A DNA stretch of 8,371 nucleotides from a bacterium (lineage in GTDB: Bacteria > Patescibacteriota > Patescibacteriia > 2-12-FULL-60-25). The stretch lies in assembly GCA_024654265.1 (NCBI GenBank), contig JANLIO010000030.1:1-8371 (forward strand). The letters are read 5' to 3'. Each line of letters starts with the position of its first letter. Within the stretch, counting starts at the first letter, position 1. The translations under genes and the position numbers were made by a program. Of this stretch, positions 3,585 to 8,371 are shown in pieces. A model generated the notes under the pieces. The model was not told the origin of the DNA. It did not search any database and saw nothing but the letters and a program-made list of their open reading frames with translations.

Positions 3585-6533
3585 ATGAGTGAACAACAGA
3601 CAGAAAGCGGTCGGCCAAATTTTCCGGAAATGGAAAAGGAGATTTCTGTATTTTGGGAGAAAAAGCGAATCTTTGAGAGAAGTATCGAAGAACGGCCAGA
3701 AAAAAAGTCGTATGTCTTTTATGATGGGCCACCGTTTGCCACAGGACTTCCACACTATGGGCACCTTTTGCAAAGTGCGATTAAGGATGCGGTGCCTCGG
3801 TATTGGACCATGAAGGGGTATCGCGTTCCACGACGTTGGGGCTGGGATTGTCATGGATTGCCGATTGAGAATTTGGTGGAAAAAGAATTAGGCGTCAATT
3901 CAAAGAAAGACATCGAGGCAATGGGTATTGGAAAATTTAACGAGGCGTGTCGATCAATGGTTCTTCGTTATTCTGAAGATTGGCGCGAGTATGTGAAGCG
4001 AATCGGACGATGGGTTGATTTTGATAATGCGTACAAGACAATGGACAACAACTACATCGAATCGGTGTGGTGGGTTTTTTCGGAGTTGTGGAAAAAGAAA
4101 ATGATCTACAAAGATCTTCGTGTTTCGTTGTTCTGCCCGCGATGTTCCACGCCACTTTCAAATTTTGAGATTGCCATGGATAACTCGTATGAGGATCATG
4201 AAGCGCCGGCTGTTACGGTAAAGTTCAAAGTAAAGGGCGAAGAGAATACATTCTTTTTAGCTTGGACCACAACGCCGTGGACGCTTCCGGCAAATACGGG
4301 AATCGCGGTGAATCCTGAAGTGATGTATGTGAAAGTAAAGCTCCCAAATGGGGAACGGATTATTTTTGCAAAAGCGCGGATGAACGATGTCCTTGAAGAG
4401 CACTATCCGTTACAGGAGGGAACACCCGCTCCATTTGAAGTTGTGTTACGTATAAAGGGGAGCGACTTGGAGGGGATGGAATATGAACCGCTCTATTCAT
4501 TTGTTGAAACAACGGAACCGGCGTTTCGAGTCGTGTTGGCGGATTATGTGAGTGATGAAGATGGAACAGGAATGGTTCACACGGCTCCGGCATTTGGAGA
4601 GGAAGATTTTTTAACGGCAAAATCCTGCGGTCTTCCTGTCCTGCTTACGATTGATGATGAAGGGCGACAAAAACCGGAGAATGGACCTTTTGCCGGAATG
4701 GCGATTAACGAAGCAAATGACGCTGTCGTGTCGGATTTGAAATCGCGCGGGTTAATCTATCGCGCACAAATGATCACACACAGTGTTCCGATCTGTTGGC
4801 GTTGTTCGACGCAGTTGCTCTACAAGGCACAACCGGCTTGGTACGTGGATGTGACCGCGATGAAAAAGAAAATGATGCAGACCGCGAAAAAAGTGAACTG
4901 GCATCCTGAACATTTTAAAGATGGCCGTTTTGGGAAGGGGATTGAAAGCGCGCCAGATTGGTGTATCTCGCGAACTCGTTTTTGGGGAGCGCCGTTGCCA
5001 GTATGGGTGTGCGAAGGGTGTGATGAAAAACGCGTCATTGGTTCCATTGCCGAGCTTCGAGACGCAACCGCGAAAAGTGTGAAATCGAATTTGGATCTTC
5101 ATCGGCCGAGTATTGATGATGTGACATTGACATGTACGTGTGGGAAAAAAATGTACCGTGTTGCGGATGTGTTTGATTGTTGGTTTGAATCTGGAAGCAT
5201 GCCGTATGCGTCTCAGCATTATCCATACGAAAATAAAAAATGGTTTGATGCGAATTTCCCGGCTGATTTTATTGCCGAAGCGCAGGACCAAACGCGCGGG
5301 TGGTTTTATAGTTTGCATGTTCTGGCAACCGGTTTATTTGGAAAGCCTGCGTTTACCGATGTGATCGCGACTGGATTAGTGATGGCGGAAGACGGGAAGA
5401 AGATGTCGAAGAAGCTCAAAAATTATCCTGACCCATTGGAGCTCATGAATGAATTGGGAGCAGACAGCATACGTTTTTATCTTCTTTCATCATCCGTGAT
5501 TCGAGCCGAGCAATTGAATTTTTCGAAAAAAGATTGCCAAGTCATTCAACGTTCCGTTCTTGGCACGTTGTGGAATGTTCGTGCGTTTTATCTTCTCTAC
5601 GCAAAGGGGAGGGATGTTGAGATTGAGAAACTTCGATCTTCCCATGTACTTGATCGGTGGATGTTTTCACGATTGCACGAAACGTCGAGCAAGATGACAA
5701 AGGCGATGGATGGGTATGATCTTGTTGAAGCAACGCGTTTGCTCCGACCATTTATTGATGATCTTTCAACGTGGTGGCTACGACGAAGCCGTGAGCGCAT
5801 AAAAAGTGAATCCGAATATGAGTCCATGGATGCACTGCAAACATTGCGCGAGGTGTTGCTTGAAACGTCAAAATTATTGGCTCCGTTTATGCCGTTTTTT
5901 GCAGAACGTCTCTATCAGGATTTGGAGGGCGTTAAGATGTCGGTTCATTTGGACCAATGGCCAAAGAGTGACGCTCGATTTATTGATGAGCCGTTGTTGG
6001 AAGATATGCAGTGGGCGCGTGACATTGTTCGCGCAGTGCTGGAAGTACGCTCTGCAGAAAAAATCCCTGTGCGACAAGCGCTTGGCAAGCTGACGATTAT
6101 CTCTCGGAATGGTGCGAAAGTGACGCGCGTCCGCGAGAGTCGAGAAGAGATCGTTCGTTTGATGAAAGAAGAATTAAATATTTTAGACATTGAACTTCGT
6201 GCGGATGAGGCGCAAACAGAAGAGTGGAAGATTGATCTTGATACCGTTTTGACTCCGGAATTACGTCGGATGGGATATGCGCGAGAATTAACGCGTCACG
6301 TCATGCAACAACGAAAAACGATTGGAATGACACCGCAGGATCGTGTTGTCGTGACTGTTGTGGTGTCAGATTCTGAGATGCGCGCAGAACTGCAGGCTGT
6401 GCAAGAAGAGGTTCAACGCGCTGTAAACGCAGATGTATTTGAGATTTTTGAATCAAATCCAAACACGGAAATGGAGATGGAAGAAGCGAAGATTGGCGAT
6501 ACAGCAATTGAAATTGGAGTCCGTTTGCCGTAG
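3585..6533 (+). CDS. ileS: Isoleucyl-tRNA synthetase, eukaryote-like type (IleRS2)
   Basis: A 982-residue class I synthetase that charges tRNA-Ile with isoleucine. Residues 46-60 are YDGPPFATGLPHYGH, the HIGH-box variant typical of eukaryotic/archaeal-type IleRS. WGWDCHGLPIE follows at 85-95. The editing domain has WTTTPWTLPANT (227-238) and GTGMVHTAPAFGEEDF (327-342), used to clear mischarged valine. Cysteine pairs at 184/187, 404/407, 476/479 and 517/519 may bind zinc. The KMSKS loop is KMSKK (606-610) in DGKKMSKKLKNYPDP, again the eukaryote-like form. The anticodon-binding domain starts near DRWMFSRLHE and includes STWWLRRSRERI. The C-terminal region includes the ELRRMGYARELTRHVMQQRK block. 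IleRS2 enzymes are generally less sensitive to mupirocin than type 1. The enzyme looks complete. It starts 33 bp after the toxin gene and leads the ileS-ruvA-femX run. Confidence 0.97.
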   Translation: MSEQQTESGRPNFPEMEKEISVFWEKKRIFERSIEERPEKKSYVFYDGPPFATGLPHYGHLLQSAIKDAVPRYWTMKGYRVPRRWGWDCHGLPIENLVEKELGVNSKKDIEAMGIGKFNEACRSMVLRYSEDWREYVKRIGRWVDFDNAYKTMDNNYIESVWWVFSELWKKKMIYKDLRVSLFCPRCSTPLSNFEIAMDNSYEDHEAPAVTVKFKVKGEENTFFLAWTTTPWTLPANTGIAVNPEVMYVKVKLPNGERIIFAKARMNDVLEEHYPLQEGTPAPFEVVLRIKGSDLEGMEYEPLYSFVETTEPAFRVVLADYVSDEDGTGMVHTAPAFGEEDFLTAKSCGLPVLLTIDDEGRQKPENGPFAGMAINEANDAVVSDLKSRGLIYRAQMITHSVPICWRCSTQLLYKAQPAWYVDVTAMKKKMMQTAKKVNWHPEHFKDGRFGKGIESAPDWCISRTRFWGAPLPVWVCEGCDEKRVIGSIAELRDATAKSVKSNLDLHRPSIDDVTLTCTCGKKMYRVADVFDCWFESGSMPYASQHYPYENKKWFDANFPADFIAEAQDQTRGWFYSLHVLATGLFGKPAFTDVIATGLVMAEDGKKMSKKLKNYPDPLELMNELGADSIRFYLLSSSVIRAEQLNFSKKDCQVIQRSVLGTLWNVRAFYLLYAKGRDVEIEKLRSSHVLDRWMFSRLHETSSKMTKAMDGYDLVEATRLLRPFIDDLSTWWLRRSRERIKSESEYESMDALQTLREVLLETSKLLAPFMPFFAERLYQDLEGVKMSVHLDQWPKSDARFIDEPLLEDMQWARDIVRAVLEVRSAEKIPVRQALGKLTIISRNGAKVTRVRESREEIVRLMKEELNILDIELRADEAQTEEWKIDLDTVLTPELRRMGYARELTRHVMQQRKTIGMTPQDRVVVTVVVSDSEMRAELQAVQEEVQRAVNADVFEIFESNPNTEMEMEEAKIGDTAIEIGVRLP

Positions 6534-6542
6534 CATGGTCGC

Positions 6543-7100
6543 ATGATCGGATCACTCACTGGCGTTATTAGCCATCATATCGGCGGAGCTGTCCTTCTGG
6601 AGGTTGGAGGTATTGGGTATCTTGTCGCGGTTCCAGCGCGCATCCAACCGTCTCTTCAAGTTGGCACTGAAGCTCATCTTTTTATCTATGATCATGTTCG
6701 CGAAGATGCTCGACGCTTATTTGGTTTTACGAGTTTGGACGAACGACATTTTTTTGAAACATTGATTTCCATTTCCGGTGTTGGTCCAAAGGTCGCGCTC
6801 CTCATCCTTTCTGTTGGAACGATTGATGACATTCGGAAAGCGGTTGAATCCGGTGACGTCGGATTTTTAACATCCGTTCCCGGTATTGGTGCGAAAACGG
6901 CAAAAAAGATTGTGTTGGAATTGAAGGGCAAGCTTGTTGAAGACGCGGAAGAATCAACGAGTGATCGCGAAGTAGTGGATGCACTTGTCGCATTAGGATA
7001 TTCTTCTTCTCATGCACGCGAAGCTGTCCGTCTTATCGATGTGACAATCGTGGATACGGAGGAGAGAATTCGTATTGCACTCAAAATGCTTTCATCATGA
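6543..7100 (+). CDS. ruvA: Holliday junction DNA helicase subunit RuvA
   Basis: A 185-residue protein, slightly short of the roughly 200 of E. coli. RuvA tetramers hold the four-way DNA junction and load the RuvB motor for branch migration in recombinational repair. Domain I (1 to about 63) is the OB fold, starting MIGSLTGVI and ending with the acidic pin VREDARRLFGF (E54, D55), which separates strands at the junction. Domain II has two helix-hairpin-helix motifs: SGVGPKVALLIL (78-89) and VPGIGAKTAKKIVLELKGKL (112-131). A short acidic linker (EDAEESTSDRE) leads to domain III (about 143-185), the RuvB-binding bundle. The ATG is 9 bp after the ileS stop and fits the family start. No ruvB or ruvC is in the window. 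The stop overlaps the next gene by 4 bp (ATGA), so the two are probably translationally coupled. Confidence 0.96.
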   Translation: MIGSLTGVISHHIGGAVLLEVGGIGYLVAVPARIQPSLQVGTEAHLFIYDHVREDARRLFGFTSLDERHFFETLISISGVGPKVALLILSVGTIDDIRKAVESGDVGFLTSVPGIGAKTAKKIVLELKGKLVEDAEESTSDREVVDALVALGYSSSHAREAVRLIDVTIVDTEERIRIALKMLSS

Positions 7101-8143
7101 AATTGATTCTTGATCCATCCTACGAAGTTTGGGACGCATTTCATTCACACGTTCCGTGGTCGCAATTTACGCAATCATGGGCGTGGGGATCTTTTCGTTC
7201 ATCCACCGGTGTTCAGGTGGCGCGTGTTGCACTTGAAGGGAAAGAGGGACGATGGTTGATTTCTGCACAAATGGAATTTCGGGCGCGACGTGGCGGGTTG
7301 GGATATTGGTATGCACCACGCGGACCGGTTTTTTCGTCGCGCGTTCCAATGGAAAAGCGACGAATGTTATTCCAACGTTTTATCACAGAATTAAATACCG
7401 CTGGATTAAAGGACGCTCTTTTCCTTCGTGTGGAGCCACATGCTGAGTTAAAAAAACCGGAAGGATTGCTCCCGCGCATAAGTAAAGATGGGCGACTTTT
7501 CTCATTTGTTCGCGCACCGGCACTGAATCCATCGTCAACACGATTGATCGATCTTTCAAAACCGGTCGATGTTTTGCTTTCAGAGATGCATCAAAAAACG
7601 CGGTACAACATTCGTGTCGCAGAACGAAACGAGGTGAAGGTACGCGTCACGCGGTCGCAAGAAGATATCGAATTTTTTTTCAGTCTTCTTGCAGATACAG
7701 CACAACGTGGAGCTTTTGTTCCTCAGTCGTGTCCGTATCTTCGCGATATGATTCGCATGCTTTCTGAGCGAGATATGTTGCGACTCCGCGTTGCAGAAGT
7801 AAACGGAGTGATGAGCGCGGGAAGTGTTGAGATTTTATATGGTGACACTGTTACGTATCTGCACGGAGCATCGTCCAATGATGAACGGAACGTGATGGCG
7901 CCATACGCGCTTCATTGGGATGCGATCGTGAGTGCGCAACGAGAGGGTTTTCAGTGGTACGATTTTTGGGGAGAGAACCCGAGTGTTTCTGCGATGCCGG
8001 ATTGGAAATCCTCGTGGGAGGGGATTAGTCGTTTCAAACAAGGATGGGGAGGTCGACACATTGATATGGCAGGGACATGGGACCTTCCGTACAACCGTTT
8101 TATGTATGAACTTGTATTTCTCCTACGGCGGTTTAAAAAATGA
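7097..8143 (+). CDS. FemX-like peptidoglycan interpeptide-bridge aminoacyltransferase
   Basis: A 348-residue protein of the FemABX group (tandem GNAT folds). Family members use aminoacyl-tRNA to add amino acids to the lipid II stem peptide on the cytoplasmic side of the membrane. Family marks in order: FTQSWAWGSF (24-33), YAPRGPV (72-78), LRVEP (110-114), the second-domain entry MHQKTRYNIRVAE (164-176), YLHGASS (254-260), MAPYALHWDAI (267-277), YDFWGE (288-293) and SRFKQGWGG (311-319). The C-terminus is basic (LLRRFKK) and may contact membrane or tRNA. There is no signal peptide. The start overlaps the ruvA stop. The amino acid added cannot be told from the sequence. A GNAT role on another substrate is possible but less likely given the full FemX pattern. 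Confidence 0.88.
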   Translation: MKLILDPSYEVWDAFHSHVPWSQFTQSWAWGSFRSSTGVQVARVALEGKEGRWLISAQMEFRARRGGLGYWYAPRGPVFSSRVPMEKRRMLFQRFITELNTAGLKDALFLRVEPHAELKKPEGLLPRISKDGRLFSFVRAPALNPSSTRLIDLSKPVDVLLSEMHQKTRYNIRVAERNEVKVRVTRSQEDIEFFFSLLADTAQRGAFVPQSCPYLRDMIRMLSERDMLRLRVAEVNGVMSAGSVEILYGDTVTYLHGASSNDERNVMAPYALHWDAIVSAQREGFQWYDFWGENPSVSAMPDWKSSWEGISRFKQGWGGRHIDMAGTWDLPYNRFMYELVFLLRRFKK

Positions 8144-8149
8144 TATACT
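8141..8149 (+). promoter_or_regulatory. Extended -10 promoter for the DUF378 gene
   Basis: TGATATACT combines a TGn extension with TATACT (5 of 6 to consensus). Its TGA is also the stop codon of the femX-like gene. The predicted transcription start near 8156 gives a leader of about 28 nt. No clear -35 is seen at the right distance. The same TGATATA core occurs in the surface-protein promoter on the minus strand (complement of 1677-1683). Confidence 0.55.
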
Positions 8150-8170
8150 GATTTTGTAGCTAATTCATAA

Positions 8171-8190
8171 TCATCATCGTACTATGATGA
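8171..8190 (+). promoter_or_regulatory. Hairpin covering the start codons of the DUF378 gene
   Basis: TCATCAT (8171-8177) can pair with ATGATGA (8184-8190) across a 6-nt loop (CGTACT). This buries both consecutive ATG codons in a 7-bp, AU-rich stem. The leader has no Shine-Dalgarno, so start-codon access could set expression. The stem is weak and may be chance. Confidence 0.25.
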
Positions 8191-8371
8191 AGAACGACAC
8201 CCTTCATAAAGTTTCACATGTACTCGTACTCGTCGGTGCATTGAACTGGGGACTTGTCGGCGCCTTCAACCTGAATTTGGTTGATCTCGTCCTTGGCTCA
8301 TGGCCAGGACTTGTCCGTGCCGTCTACGTCCTTGTTGGGCTCTCAGCCGTTGCTATGCTCTTCGGAGGATG
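8184..8371 (+). CDS. DUF378 small membrane protein (cut by window edge)
   Basis: The first 62 codons are visible; the gene runs off the right edge. After a short polar start (MMKNDTLHKV) comes the family signature VLVLVGALNWGLVGAFNLNL, then DLVLG, and a second hydrophobic segment, AVYVLVGLSAVAMLFGG. These are two predicted membrane helices (about 12-29 and 43-61), the layout of DUF378 proteins such as B. subtilis YuzA, which have no established function. The first or second ATG could be the start. Codon choice is distinctive: of 12 valines, 6 are GTC and none GTG, whereas the neighbouring genes use GTG and GTT freely. With the good promoter, this may indicate high expression. The family is usually under 100 residues, so most of the protein is probably in view. 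Confidence 0.85.
   Translation, partial: MMKNDTLHKVSHVLVLVGALNWGLVGAFNLNLVDLVLGSWPGLVRAVYVLVGLSAVAMLFGG

Noticed and set aside
4752..5318. 188-codon open frame on the minus strand inside ileS
   Set aside because: It lies wholly inside the conserved ileS frame, shows no family motif and is rich in His, Arg and Thr, as expected of an antisense shadow.
7058..7064. GGAGGAG as a ribosome binding site for the femX-like gene
   Set aside because: It is more than 30 nt before the ATG and encodes residues of ruvA; the spacing is far too long.
1..8371. Recoded TGA (glycine code 25 of some Patescibacteria)
   Set aside because: TGA ends the rpe-like gene, antitoxin, toxin, ruvA and femX-like genes at family-appropriate lengths, so it is a stop here.
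1..8371. CRISPR, tRNA or rRNA genes, insertion sequences
   Set aside because: I found no spaced direct repeats beyond the 8-bp operator boxes, no cloverleaf, and no transposase-like reading frame or terminal inverted repeats.

Overview
The window reads like a piece of a small-genome bacterium of the Candidate Phyla Radiation (Patescibacteria). The reasons are the gene content (a eukaryote-type isoleucyl-tRNA synthetase, a FemX-like transferase, a divergent Rpe homologue, and surface proteins with a module I associate with this group), tight packing, and the absence of a recognisable Shine-Dalgarno sequence before any start codon. TGA is used as a normal stop, so the recoded-TGA lineages (code 25) do not fit. 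The exact lineage cannot be read from the sequence. I see no rRNA, tRNA, CRISPR array, insertion sequence or phage gene, and no gene-free stretch longer than about 140 bases.

Left part, minus strand (1-2823). In transcription order: rpiB (2386-2823), an rpe-like gene (1714-2352), a secreted Ig-repeat surface protein (270-1667), and the 5' end of a second secreted protein that runs off the left edge (1-131). RpiB and Rpe both act on ribulose 5-phosphate and belong to the non-oxidative pentose phosphate pathway, but the Rpe homologue has lost one metal-ligand histidine and the usual glycines of its phosphate-binding loops. The two secreted proteins share a signal peptide followed by a DLI(K/R) motif and are probably paralogues.

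Centre, plus strand (2908-3551). A compact toxin-antitoxin cassette: an AbrB/MazE-type antitoxin and a Doc (Fic-fold) toxin with an intact HxFxDxNKR motif. Its promoter carries two palindromic ATTATAAT boxes exactly 11 bp apart, a good candidate autoregulatory operator. The cassette ends only 33 bp before ileS.

Right part, plus strand (3585-8371). ileS, ruvA and femX form a tight co-directional run (9-bp gap, then a 4-bp overlap), followed by a DUF378 membrane protein with its own extended -10 promoter, cut off by the right edge.

The most interesting non-gene signal is that three promoters (surface protein, rpiB, antitoxin) place a good -10 hexamer exactly 7 nt upstream of the ATG. Transcription would then start at or next to the start codon and give leaderless mRNAs.
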